DNA of 19,090 nucleotides, taken from NCBI GenBank assembly GCA_036782915.1, contig DAIPYE010000044.1, positions 1 to 19,090 of the forward strand, read 5' to 3'. Within the stretch, counting starts at the first letter, position 1. Each line of letters starts with the position of its first letter. The notes under the pieces are model-generated. The model did not search any database. It saw only the letters and a list, made by a program, of their open reading frames with translations, and was not told where the DNA came from. Both the position numbers and the translations under genes were made by a program. Source of the DNA: JAEUSI01 sp036782915 (GTDB lineage Bacteria; Bacteroidota; Ignavibacteria; Tepidaquicellales; Tepidaquicellaceae). Of this stretch, positions 7,091 to 15,674 are shown piece after piece.

Positions 7091-7763
7091 ATGAAAAAAA
7101 TAAACTTTTTCATATTACTTTTTTTGTTCACAGGAACCGTTGTTTTCGGACAGTCAGGTGATAAAAGTAAAAATATATTTTCAAATTATTCTGCAATAAT
7201 TAATAAAGGCGAAGTAAGTCTTAACTGGAGAATTTCAAATCCATTCAATTTATATAAATTCAAAATCGAGTCCAAAAAAGCCGGTTCTGAAAATTACACT
7301 TTTCTTTCTGACTTAATGTATTCTAATTTCAGAAAAAAAGAAGAAAACGATTCCCTGATTTCCTACATTTATTCATATTCAAATTCTCCGGAGGAGAACG
7401 GCGTTTATTTTTACAGAATCAGTGCATTNNNNNNNNNNAAGTAATAAAGGAATACTAGAAGAAGAAATTAAAGTTGGAATAACAGAGGTACCTGAGTTCA
7501 AACTAAATCAGAACAATCCAAACCCCTTCAATCCGACCACTTTAATTTCATATAAAATACTGGTCCCAACCAATGTAAAACTTCATGTTTTTAGTCTTAC
7601 AGGTAAATATGTAGACATACTTGTTGACGGATTTCAAACCCCAGGTATTTACAGTGTCGAATTCAATACTTCAAAATACAGTGAATTATCAAGCGGGATA
7701 TATTTTTATAAGCTTGAAACAAATTACACTTCTGACATAAAAAAAATGATTTTTACAAAGTAA
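7091..7763 (+). CDS. Secreted protein with type A T9SS sorting domain, interrupted by a 10-N gap
   Basis: I read one gene across the N run at 7429-7438. The left part has a signal peptide (about 1-20, 'MKKINFFILLFLFTG') and a beta-rich, fibronectin III-like domain (about 33-112) with 'GEVSLNWRISN' and 'NGVYFYRISA'. The right part continues with 'SNKGILEEEIKVGI' and ends in a sorting domain ('NNPNPFNPTTLISYKI', 'SGIYFYKLE'). The two sides lie in different frames only because ten placeholder bases were inserted. Joining them with nothing between gives an in-frame 'RISALSNKG' and a product of 220 residues. It is probably a small surface protein with one FN3-like domain and no visible enzyme motif. 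It starts 6 bases after nuoI, so the two may be cotranscribed. Asn-Asn replaces the more common Asn-Tyr before PNPFNP. Confidence 0.83.
7429..7438. other. Assembly gap (10 N) inside the second T9SS cargo gene
   Basis: Exactly ten N, a standard placeholder rather than a measured length. Direct joining of the flanks restores a single open frame, so the true gap may be zero or a multiple of three bases. Confidence 0.95.
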
Positions 7764-7919
7764 ATTCATTTTATTCTGAGTTTCAATTCAGATCTTGTTT
7801 TACTTCTCTTATGGTTTTTGTTTTAAAATCCTGTCTGAAAATAATTACATCTTTTCATAAAGTTAACCTGTTATACATTGTAGATAGTATGTGAAATAAT
7901 TATTTTGCAAATACAATTT

Positions 7920-9152
7920 ATGGATTATATTAAGTTTATTTTCTTTGATCTGTTTCTCCTGCTTTTATTTGTAATGCTTAATGCATTATTTGTAGCTGCA
8001 GAGTTTGCATTGGTAAAAGTAAGAAAGACTCAAATTCAGGAATCCGAACTCAAAACAGATAAAAAAGCAAGAATAGCTATGAAACAGATAACTCATCTGG
8101 ATTCATATCTTGCAGCCACACAGTTCGGAATAACAATATCATCACTTGGGCTTGGATGGATTGGAGAGCCTGTAACATCAAGAATTCTTGAGCCTATATA
8201 TCATCTGATAGGTATTGAAGATCCAAAAACAGTTCAGACAATTTCACTGACTGTTGGATTTATAATTATAACTTTTTTACATATAGTTCTCGGTGAACTT
8301 GCGCCAAAATCACTTGCAATTAGGCATCCGAAAGCAACTACATTGTTTGTTGCAATTCCATTGAATGTTTTTTACCTGATTTTCAGACCATTTATTTCTT
8401 TGTTGAACGGAATGGCAAACAGGATCTTAATGCTTTTTGGAATACAACCTGCATCAGAACACGAAAGATCTCATTCAGAAGAGGAGATCAGAATACTTAT
8501 AGCAGAAGGTACAAAATCTGGAGAAATTGATGCTACGGAACATGCTCTTATTGAAAAGATTTTTGATTTTAATGATAAAGTGGCAAAGGATGTGATGGTT
8601 CCCCGAAATGATATGATTGCAATAGATGTAGATGACAGCCGGGAAAAAATAATACAGAAAGTAATTGATGAGGGATTTTCAAGAATACCTGTTTATAAAA
8701 ATAATCTTGATAATATAGTCGGTGTAATTTATTCAAAAGATATTATCAGTGCAGCTGAACACAGAGAAATAATTGTTTTACAGGATATAATAAGACCCGC
8801 GTATTTCATTCCTGAAACAAAACACATTATAGAAGAAATAGTTGGAGAAATCGAGGATGAATATGATGTTGAATCAGATTCAGAAAGTGAAAAGGTAAAA
8901 ACAGGAAAAAAAGGGATCTATCTTGTAAATCCAAACATTACAATTGAGGAATTCAATAAAAAATTTGACACGGAAGTTCCTGCTTCAGACTCAGATGAAT
9001 ATCAGACCCTTAGCGGATTTCTTCAATCTGTTACCGGTCATGTACCCGATATATTTGAAAGAATTGATTATAAATCAATTGTGATTACCGTAATGAAAAA
9101 ATCCGGCAATAAGCTTTTGCAGGTAAAAGTTCAGAAATTGAAAAATTATTAA
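7920..9152 (+). CDS. CNNM/HlyC-CorC family membrane protein (DUF21 + CBS pair + CorC_HlyC domain)
   Basis: This integral membrane protein of about 410 residues belongs to the family often labelled hemolysin-like; characterised CNNM/CorC members handle Mg2+ or other divalent ions. In order it has a DUF21 membrane domain (about 1-190) with the family phrases 'NALFVAAEFALVKVRK', 'AATQFGITISSLGLGWIGEP' and 'LGELAPKSLAIRHP'; an acidic linker 'HSEEEIRILIAEG'; a tandem CBS domain pair (about 205-320, 'VMVPRNDMIAI', 'FSRIPVYK', 'IVGVIYSKDI') that probably senses nucleotide; and a C-terminal CorC_HlyC domain ('DSDEYQTLSGF', about 330-410). I prefer the ATG at 7920, where the first helix begins, over an in-frame TTG at 7905. 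The family includes channels, transporters and efflux regulators, so transport direction is uncertain. A hemolysin role is not implied. mlaE follows 37 bases later. Confidence 0.92.
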   Translation: MDYIKFIFFDLFLLLLFVMLNALFVAAEFALVKVRKTQIQESELKTDKKARIAMKQITHLDSYLAATQFGITISSLGLGWIGEPVTSRILEPIYHLIGIEDPKTVQTISLTVGFIIITFLHIVLGELAPKSLAIRHPKATTLFVAIPLNVFYLIFRPFISLLNGMANRILMLFGIQPASEHERSHSEEEIRILIAEGTKSGEIDATEHALIEKIFDFNDKVAKDVMVPRNDMIAIDVDDSREKIIQKVIDEGFSRIPVYKNNLDNIVGVIYSKDIISAAEHREIIVLQDIIRPAYFIPETKHIIEEIVGEIEDEYDVESDSESEKVKTGKKGIYLVNPNITIEEFNKKFDTEVPASDSDEYQTLSGFLQSVTGHVPDIFERIDYKSIVITVMKKSGNKLLQVKVQKLKNY

Positions 9153-9189
9153 TTGTTAACCATAATTTAAAAAAAAGAAAAGAATAAGT

Positions 9190-9957
9190 TTGATTACATT
9201 TATTGGCGGGAAAGTTTATCGTTTTTTCTCTGAACTGGGCGATTTTACCTATCTGATGCTTGGAGGAATAAAAAATCTTGGCAGAGTTTTCCGGGACAGG
9301 AAATTAATTATAGAACAAATGATGCATGTCGGTGTAAATTCACTTGCACTGGTAACTATTATCGGAATTTTCACAGGTGCTGTTTCCTGCTGGCAGGCAG
9401 CTTACCAGATAAAAGGTCTCATTTCTTACAGTTATTTGGGATCAGCAACCACAAAAGCAATTATAATTGAATTAGGACCCGTACTTGCCGCTATTGTTCT
9501 TGCAGGCAGGGTTGGAGCTTCTATGGCGGCTGAACTTGGAACTATGAAAGTTACTGAGCAGATCGATGCTCTTGAATCTATGGCAATAAGTCCTGTCAGA
9601 TATCTGGCAATGCCCAGAATTGTCGCAACTACTTTAATGCTTCCTATACTTGTGATCTATGCAAGTTCAATTGCAATACTGGGATCATATACTGTAGCTG
9701 TTGTTTTCCTTGGTGTTCCTTCTGAAACCTTTCTGGGTGCATTTAAAAAAGCACTGGAAATTAAGGACATTTATGCAGGGACAATCAAAGCATTATTCTT
9801 TGGTGTTTCAATTTCTTCAATAGGATGTTTTATCGGTTTTCAAACCAGCGGCGGAGCTGAAGGTGTAGGACTTTCTACAATCAAAGCATTTGTTATTGCT
9901 GCTGCATCAATACTTATTCTTGACTATATACTTTGGAATTTCTTAATCGGAATGTAA
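9190..9957 (+). CDS. mlaE: MlaE-type ABC transporter permease (outer-membrane lipid transport)
   Basis: This is the membrane subunit of the Mla-type ABC transporter that moves phospholipid between the inner and outer membranes, working with an MlaF ATPase and an MlaD (MCE) lipid-binding ring. The 255-residue product has the full family pattern: an N-terminal amphipathic stretch, about five membrane segments, the central signature 'AAELGTMKVTEQIDAL' (113-128) and the later 'GGAEGVGLST' motif (221-230). It starts at TTG (9190-9192), preceded by a purine-rich stretch. The in-frame TAA at 9163-9165 leaves no ATG or GTG upstream, and the protein begins where the family does. Unusually, no mlaF or mlaD gene adjoins it; pyrB follows after 16 bases. 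The partner subunits must be elsewhere in the genome. Confidence 0.92.
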   Translation: MITFIGGKVYRFFSELGDFTYLMLGGIKNLGRVFRDRKLIIEQMMHVGVNSLALVTIIGIFTGAVSCWQAAYQIKGLISYSYLGSATTKAIIIELGPVLAAIVLAGRVGASMAAELGTMKVTEQIDALESMAISPVRYLAMPRIVATTLMLPILVIYASSIAILGSYTVAVVFLGVPSETFLGAFKKALEIKDIYAGTIKALFFGVSISSIGCFIGFQTSGGAEGVGLSTIKAFVIAAASILILDYILWNFLIGM

Positions 9958-9973
9958 AAATTAAATTTTAAAA

Positions 9974-10888
9974 ATGAATTTTCCTGATCATCTGATCGGT
10001 TTAAGAAATTTAGAAAAAAAAGATATTGATAATATTTTCAAACAAACAGATCAATACGTTAAAGATATATTCAATAAAAATCCTCTTGAAAGAATTTTAA
10101 AAGGAAGATCAGTTATTAATTTGTTTTTCGAAGATTCTACCCGCACACGAACATCATTTGAACTCGCTGAAAAGAAACTTGGTATGGATGTTGTAAATTT
10201 CACATCAAACAGTTCTTCTTTAAGCAAAGGTGAAAGTTTTCTTGATACGATAAAGAATATTGAAGCGATGAAATTTGATTATATAGTCATACGTCATTCA
10301 GATTCGGGGATCCCGATGATATGCAGTACATACACTTCCTCTAAAATTATAAATGCCGGAGACGGCATCAGCGAGCATCCTACGCAGGGTTTACTGGATA
10401 TTTATACATTAAAAAAAGAGTTTGGCAATTTAGACAAGCTTAATGTATGTATTGTAGGAGATATTTCGCACAGCAGAGTAGCTTTGTCAAATATTTACGG
10501 ATTAAGAAAATTCAATGCGAATGTTTCTGTCTGCGGTCCGGTTTCATTCATTCCTAAAAATATCGAAGGTCTCGGTGTAAATGTTTATACAAATATTAAT
10601 GAAGCAATTAAAAAGAATGATGTATTGAATATTCTCAGGGTTCAGATGGAAAGGAATGCAGGGTCTTTGCTTCCTTCACTTTCGGAATTCAGCAGACATT
10701 ACGGAGTGACAATGGAAAAACTAAAGTTAAATCCGAATATAAAAATTCTCCATCCGGGTCCGATGAATATAAATGTTGAACTTGATTACGATGTTTCTGT
10801 TTCGAAAAACTCTCATATATTCGATCAGGTCACTAACGGTGTCGCCATTAAATGCGCAATATTCAAATTGATGAATGAAAAAAATTAA
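9974..10888 (+). CDS. pyrB: Aspartate carbamoyltransferase catalytic subunit
   Basis: PyrB joins carbamoyl phosphate to aspartate to make N-carbamoylaspartate, the committed step of pyrimidine synthesis. The 304-residue product has the carbamoyl-phosphate loop 'STRTRT' (55-60), the 80s loop with Lys85 ('SLSKGES') that reaches into the neighbouring subunit's active site, 'HPTQGLLD' (135-142), 'VGDISHSRVA' (161-170), an aspartate-binding 'RVQMER' (222-227) and 'HPGPMN' (260-265). This aspartate-loop pattern distinguishes it from ornithine carbamoyltransferase. There is no pyrI (regulatory chain) in the window, consistent with the unregulated or PyrC-associated class. pyrC follows 14 bases later, making a compact pyrBC pair. 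It starts at ATG with no evident Shine-Dalgarno sequence, and no attenuator or PyrR-type leader is visible in the 16-base spacer after mlaE. Confidence 0.97.
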   Translation: MNFPDHLIGLRNLEKKDIDNIFKQTDQYVKDIFNKNPLERILKGRSVINLFFEDSTRTRTSFELAEKKLGMDVVNFTSNSSSLSKGESFLDTIKNIEAMKFDYIVIRHSDSGIPMICSTYTSSKIINAGDGISEHPTQGLLDIYTLKKEFGNLDKLNVCIVGDISHSRVALSNIYGLRKFNANVSVCGPVSFIPKNIEGLGVNVYTNINEAIKKNDVLNILRVQMERNAGSLLPSLSEFSRHYGVTMEKLKLNPNIKILHPGPMNINVELDYDVSVSKNSHIFDQVTNGVAIKCAIFKLMNEKN

Positions 10889-10902
10889 TTACATATTTTA
10901 AG

Positions 10903-12183
10903 TTGGATATACTTTTCAGAAATATAAAATTGGTTTCACCTGATGATAATTTGAATGAAGTTACAGATCTGCTGATTACAGATGGTGTGATCAGTCAGAT
11001 CGGAAAAGTTAAAAAAGTATCTAAAAATATAACAGAGATTGACGGGAAAGGAAAAACATGTGTTCCAGGATTTTTTGATATGCATGTTCACTTTCGCGAA
11101 CCTGGACAGACTCATAAAGAAAATATCAGGACAGGATCGGAAGCAGCGGCAAACGGAGGATTCACAGGCGTTCTTTGTATGCCCAATACTTCACCGCCGG
11201 TTGACTCTGCATTGCTTGTAAAAGATATTTTAAATAAAAGCGCTAATGAGATAATTGACGTTAATATAGCTGCCTGTGCAACATTTAAAAGGGAAGGAGA
11301 GATACTTTCACCTATTTTGTCCTTACATGATGCAGGAGCTATTGCTTTTACGGATGACGGAAGTCCGGTTGCAAATCCTGAACTGATGAGAAGAGTTCTT
11401 GAATATACATCACAGGTAAATTCAGTTTTCATTCAGCATTGCGAAGATATGACACTTTCAAACAAAGGAGTAATGAATGAAGGATTTATTTCTACAATTA
11501 TGGGACTAAGGGGGATCCCTGAAATAAGTGAAACTGCAATAATCGCTCGAGATATACTTTTGACAGAATATGTAAAAAATTCAAGATATCATGTTCAGCA
11601 TATCTCATGCGGTAAAAGTGTTGATCTGGTCAGGAATGCTAAATTAAAAAATATTAATGTTACAGCCGAAGTTTGTCCGCATCATTTTTTGCTGACAGAT
11701 AAAGATTGTCTGGAATATAATACAAATGCTAAGATGAATCCTCCGTTAAGAAGTTCAGATGATATTGAAATGTTGATAGAAGGATTAAAAGATGATACGA
11801 TCGATGTAATTTGTACTGATCATGCTCCGCATACAGAATACGAAAAAAATCAGGGATTTAATAATGCTCCGTTTGGAATTGTCGGTCTCGAAACGGCAGT
11901 CGGACTGGTTTATACATATCTCGTTAAGAACGGAATAATATCTTTTGAAAAAATGATTGAGAAGATGTCTGTCAATCCGCGAAAGATACTTAGTCTCGAT
12001 CAGATTAAGGTTAAAGAAGGGGAGTTTGCAAATCTTACTATACTTGATACAAAAAAGAAATGGAAAGCTGATAAAAATAAATTTAAGTCAAAAGGCAGAA
12101 ACACTCCTTTCAATAATTGCGAGCTATATTGCAAACCATTTTGTGTGATCAACAAGAATAAAATTTATTACAGCAAATTATAA
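10903..12183 (+). CDS. pyrC: Dihydroorotase, type I
   Basis: This zinc enzyme closes N-carbamoylaspartate to dihydroorotate, the step after PyrB. The 426-residue amidohydrolase has all the expected active-site residues: 'DMHVHFREPG' (His61, His63 metal ligands, Arg65 substrate contact), 'MPNTSPP' (93-99), 'TDDGSPV' (Asp151 or Asp152, where type I enzymes have the bridging Asp), 'QHCED' (His179), 'VQHISC' (His233) and 'CTDHAPH' (catalytic Asp306). It is therefore likely to be a working enzyme and not the inactive PyrC-like partner (pseudo-DHOase) found with some PyrB proteins. The start is TTG at 10903. The in-frame TGA at 10876-10878 leaves no ATG or GTG before it, and 'DILFRNIKLV' is the normal N-terminal strand. 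parA begins 38 bases downstream. Confidence 0.96.
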   Translation: MDILFRNIKLVSPDDNLNEVTDLLITDGVISQIGKVKKVSKNITEIDGKGKTCVPGFFDMHVHFREPGQTHKENIRTGSEAAANGGFTGVLCMPNTSPPVDSALLVKDILNKSANEIIDVNIAACATFKREGEILSPILSLHDAGAIAFTDDGSPVANPELMRRVLEYTSQVNSVFIQHCEDMTLSNKGVMNEGFISTIMGLRGIPEISETAIIARDILLTEYVKNSRYHVQHISCGKSVDLVRNAKLKNINVTAEVCPHHFLLTDKDCLEYNTNAKMNPPLRSSDDIEMLIEGLKDDTIDVICTDHAPHTEYEKNQGFNNAPFGIVGLETAVGLVYTYLVKNGIISFEKMIEKMSVNPRKILSLDQIKVKEGEFANLTILDTKKKWKADKNKFKSKGRNTPFNNCELYCKPFCVINKNKIYYSKL

Positions 12184-12221
12184 ATTGCAGAATAGGAATT
12201 CAGTTTTAAAAGGAAAATTAT

Positions 12222-13007
12222 ATGAGTAAAATAATTTCAGTATGCATTCCAAAAGGCGGAGTCGGGAAAACCACTACTGCGGTTAATCTAGCAGCATCAC
12301 TTGCCGTAGCTGAAAAGAAAACACTGCTTATTGATGTAGATCCTTATGGAGCGTCGGCTATTGCGCTTGGATTTACATCGGATAAAATCAGAGCCGGTCT
12401 TGCTGAAATATTTGCATTTACACATTCGCTTAAATCTGCCATACATAAAACGGACCTTGAATATCTTGATTTTGTTCCTTCCAATATATACACAATAAAT
12501 ATGCATGATAAATTTATAAAGTATGCAGAAAACAGATTGATATTAAAAAATGCAATTTCGGTAATACTTGAAGATTATGATTTTATAATTATTGACTGTC
12601 CTCCGGTTTTGAAAGGAATTTCCACCAATGCGCTGGTTGCTTCTGATTCTATTTTGATCCCCATTAAATCCGGACATTTTTCTCTGGAGGCTGTTGATAA
12701 TTTATTTAAATATTTCGAACATATAAAAGAGATTGCCAATCCAAATCTTAAGATCGAAGGAATTATTCTTACTATGTATGAAAAGGATTCAAAAGTTACA
12801 AAAATTTCAGAGCGTGAGCTTAAAATAAAATACAGTAAATATTTATTGAATACAGTAATTCCAAACACTAGTCTCCTCAACGAATCTACATTCTACGGCA
12901 AGCCTTTATGCTTATTCAAAATTCATTCCGAAGGTGCGATAGCATATCTTGATCTTGCAAGTGAAATTCTAAAAAACTTTATTATTGAAGAAAGGGAAGT
13001 GGTATAA
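12222..13007 (+). CDS. ParA/Soj-family ATPase without an adjacent ParB
   Basis: This cytoplasmic deviant Walker ATPase belongs to the ParA/MinD group that moves or positions chromosomes, plasmids or large complexes. The 261-residue product has the deviant Walker A 'KGGVGKTT' (11-18) with the signature Lys11, a Walker A' strand 'LLIDVDPYG' (35-43) and Walker B 'FIIIDCPP' (about 120-127). Most ParA proteins read DxDPQ at the A' site; here Tyr replaces Gln. There is no N-terminal DNA-binding domain (so it is the small, chromosomal/type Ib form), no MinD amphipathic tail and no ParB, parS-like repeat or partner gene in view. An AGGA at 12211-12214 lies seven bases before the ATG, one of the few Shine-Dalgarno-like sites here. 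Its TAA shares one base with the valS ATG, implying coupled translation. The cargo is unknown. Confidence 0.88.
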   Translation: MSKIISVCIPKGGVGKTTTAVNLAASLAVAEKKTLLIDVDPYGASAIALGFTSDKIRAGLAEIFAFTHSLKSAIHKTDLEYLDFVPSNIYTINMHDKFIKYAENRLILKNAISVILEDYDFIIIDCPPVLKGISTNALVASDSILIPIKSGHFSLEAVDNLFKYFEHIKEIANPNLKIEGIILTMYEKDSKVTKISERELKIKYSKYLLNTVIPNTSLLNESTFYGKPLCLFKIHSEGAIAYLDLASEILKNFIIEEREVV

Positions 13008-15656
13008 TGAATGAGTTTCCAAAAATATATGATTTTACAAATTCTGAATTAAAATGGCAGAAATTCTGGGATGAAAATAAATTATATGAATCTCATCCTG
13101 ATAAAGATAAGCTTAAATTTTCAGTTGTAATTCCTCCTCCTAATGTCACGGGTATTCTTCATTTCGGTCATATTCTTAATAATACTATTCAGGATATTTA
13201 TTGCAGATGGAAAAGAATGCACGGGTTTGAAGTTTGCTGGGTTCCCGGAATGGATCATGCCGGAATTGCCACACAAGTAGTTGTAGAAAAGGAACTTGCA
13301 AAAGTAGGAAAAACCAAGTATGACCTGGGCAGGGAAAAATTCATAGAGCTTGTATGGAAATGGAAAGAAAAGAATGGCGGAACAATTTCCAGACAATTGA
13401 GAAAGCTTGGTGCTTCTGTTGACTGGTCAAAAGAAAGATTTACATTTGATGAAGGACTTTCACTGAATGTCAAGAAGGTTTTTGTAGATCTTTACAAGAA
13501 AGGCTTGATTTATAAAGGGAACAGAATTGTTAACTGGGATCCAGGTTCTCAGACAGCAGTTAGTGATGATGAGATTTATTATGAAGAAAAACAGGATAAA
13601 CTTTATTACATAAAATATAAATTGGAAGATACAGATGAATTTATAACTGTAGCAACAACCAGACCTGAAACAATGTTNNNNNNNNNNGTTCGGAGATACA
13701 GCAGTAGCTGTTAATCCTGAAGACGCCCGATATAATTCATTTAAAAATAAGAAAGTTATACTTCCTTTTCTGAACAAAAAAATACCTGTTATAGAAGATG
13801 ATTATGTAGACATTGAGTTTGGTACAGGCGCGTTGAAAATAACTCCGGCTCATGATTTAAATGATTTTGAAGTAGGGAAACGTCATAATCTAGAAGCTGT
13901 AACTGTTCTTTCAAAAGACTCAAAGTTAAATGAACTGACGGGGGAATTTAACGGGCTGGATATTTTTGTAGCCCGGAAGAAAATTGTAAAGAGACTTGAA
14001 GAGATGGATCTGCTGGTAAAGATTGAAGAAATTTCTCACAATGTTGCATTTTCTGACAGAACAAAAGCAGTCATTGAGCCTTATTTATCCGAGCAATGGT
14101 TTGTAAATATGAAATCGCTTTCTGAACCTGCAATTGAAGTAGTTAAAAACAGATCTGTTAAATTTTATCCTGAAAGATATACAAAGGTTTATTATCACTG
14201 GATGGATAATATCAGAGACTGGTGTATTTCCAGGCAGCTATGGTGGGGACATCAGATCCCGATCTGGTATAATAAAAATTCAAATGAAATTTATTGTGAA
14301 ATTGATCCGCCAGAAGATTTAGAAAACTGGAAACAGGATGAAGATGTGCTTGATACATGGTTTTCTTCATGGCTGTGGCCATTGAGTGTCTTCGGTTGGG
14401 AAAATTCCGAAAATGACAAAGCGAATGAAAATCTTAATTATTATTATCCGACAGATCTTTTGTCTACTGCTCCGGAGATAATATTTTTATGGGTTGCAAG
14501 GATGATAATGGCGGGAATGGAATATATGAACAAGATACCGTTCAGTGAAGTTTATTTTCACTCAACAGTCAGGGACGGTAAAGGAATTAAAATGTCTAAG
14601 ACACTCGGAAATTTTTCCGATGCAATTGAATTGATGGATAAATACGGAACCGATTCTGTCAGGTTTACAATTGTTTATCTTGCGCCGATGGGTAATGATG
14701 TTTTATTTGATGAAGAGAAAACACAGATCGGAAGAAATTTTATCACAAAATTGTGGAATGCCGGTCGTTTTATTATGATGACAAAGGAAAAGATACTTGA
14801 TTCAAAAACTGAACAGAACAAAGTTTACAAAAAAGATCTTATTGACAAGTGGATTGAAAGCAGATATAACTCTGCATTAGCTGATGCAGAAAGATATTTA
14901 AATGAGTACAGACTTAATGATTACACAAAGGTACTTTACAGCTTTGTCTGGAGCGATTATTGCGACTGGTATATTGAATTAATAAAAATAAAAATTAATA
15001 AATTTCCTGAAGATACTGTAAGAATAATAGATGATGCAGTAAATTATTATGAGAATGTATTGAAGTTATTGCATCCTGTAATTCCCTATGTTACTGAAGA
15101 GCTTTGGCATATTTTGAATGAAGACAGAAAGGACAAAAGCATTTCATTTGAAATAATAAAAGAAAAGGATGAAAACAGTATAAACAGAAGTTTCGAAGAA
15201 GATTTTGAACAGGTCAAAGAAATTGTTACAGGAATAAGAAATCTCAGAGCCGGAAATCAGATCCCTCCTTCTAAAAAATGTGATGTTCAGATTAAAGTTA
15301 CAGACACAGATTCTGAAAATATTATTAAGGAATTTACTGATTATATAAAACCACTTTGCAATCTTGAAAAACTGGATCTTACAAAAGAGATAAATGCTGA
15401 AGTGGAATTTGCAAGTACTTTAATAAATAAATTTGAGATATTCCTGTCACTGGAAGGAAACTTAGACAAAGAAAAGCAGTCAGAAAAAATAATGAAAGAA
15501 GTAGAAAATCTAAACAACTATCTGAATAGTTTAAACAAAAAACTTTCAAATGAAAATTTTCTTAACAAAGCTTCCGATTCAGTAATAAATTCTGAAAAGA
15601 AAAAACAATCAGAAGCTATTGAAAAGTTAGAAAAATTACGAAGACTTATGATTTAA
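13007..15656 (+). CDS. valS: Valyl-tRNA synthetase, interrupted by a 10-N gap
   Basis: ValRS charges tRNA-Val and hydrolyses mischarged threonyl-tRNA. This is one gene crossing the N run at 13678-13687. Landmarks: 'PPPNVTG' with the HIGH-type box 'HFGH' (52-55), 'WVPGMDHAGIATQ', the editing-domain 'TTRPETM' directly before the gap and 'GDTAVAVNP' directly after it, 'WCISRQLWWGHQIPIW', 'DTWFSSWLWPLS' and the KMSKS-type loop 'KMSKT' (524-528 in the joined protein). The Lys-rich C-terminal end of about 65 residues is the coiled-coil arm that binds the tRNA. The left flank ends ATGTT and the right begins GTTCGG; collapsing the shared GTT gives in-frame 'ETMFGDTAVAV' and an 878-residue enzyme, normal for the family. 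The frame change at the gap is thus an assembly effect. The convergent arginase gene ends 18 bases downstream. Confidence 0.96.
13678..13687. other. Assembly gap (10 N) inside valS
   Basis: Exactly ten N in the editing domain. The flanks share GTT (left end 13675-13677, right start 13688-13690), and merging them restores the ValRS consensus without missing codons, so the gap is probably a failed 3-base overlap. Confidence 0.95.
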
Positions 15657-15674
15657 ATCTAACTCGTTATATTA

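Noticed and set aside
7905..7922. TTG at 7905 as start of the HlyC-type gene
   Set aside because: An ATG at 7920 sits where the first membrane helix of the family begins; the five extra residues add nothing conserved.
13678..13850. valS as a frameshifted pseudogene, or two separate genes
   Set aside because: The frame change coincides exactly with a ten-N placeholder, and all ValRS motifs continue on both sides.
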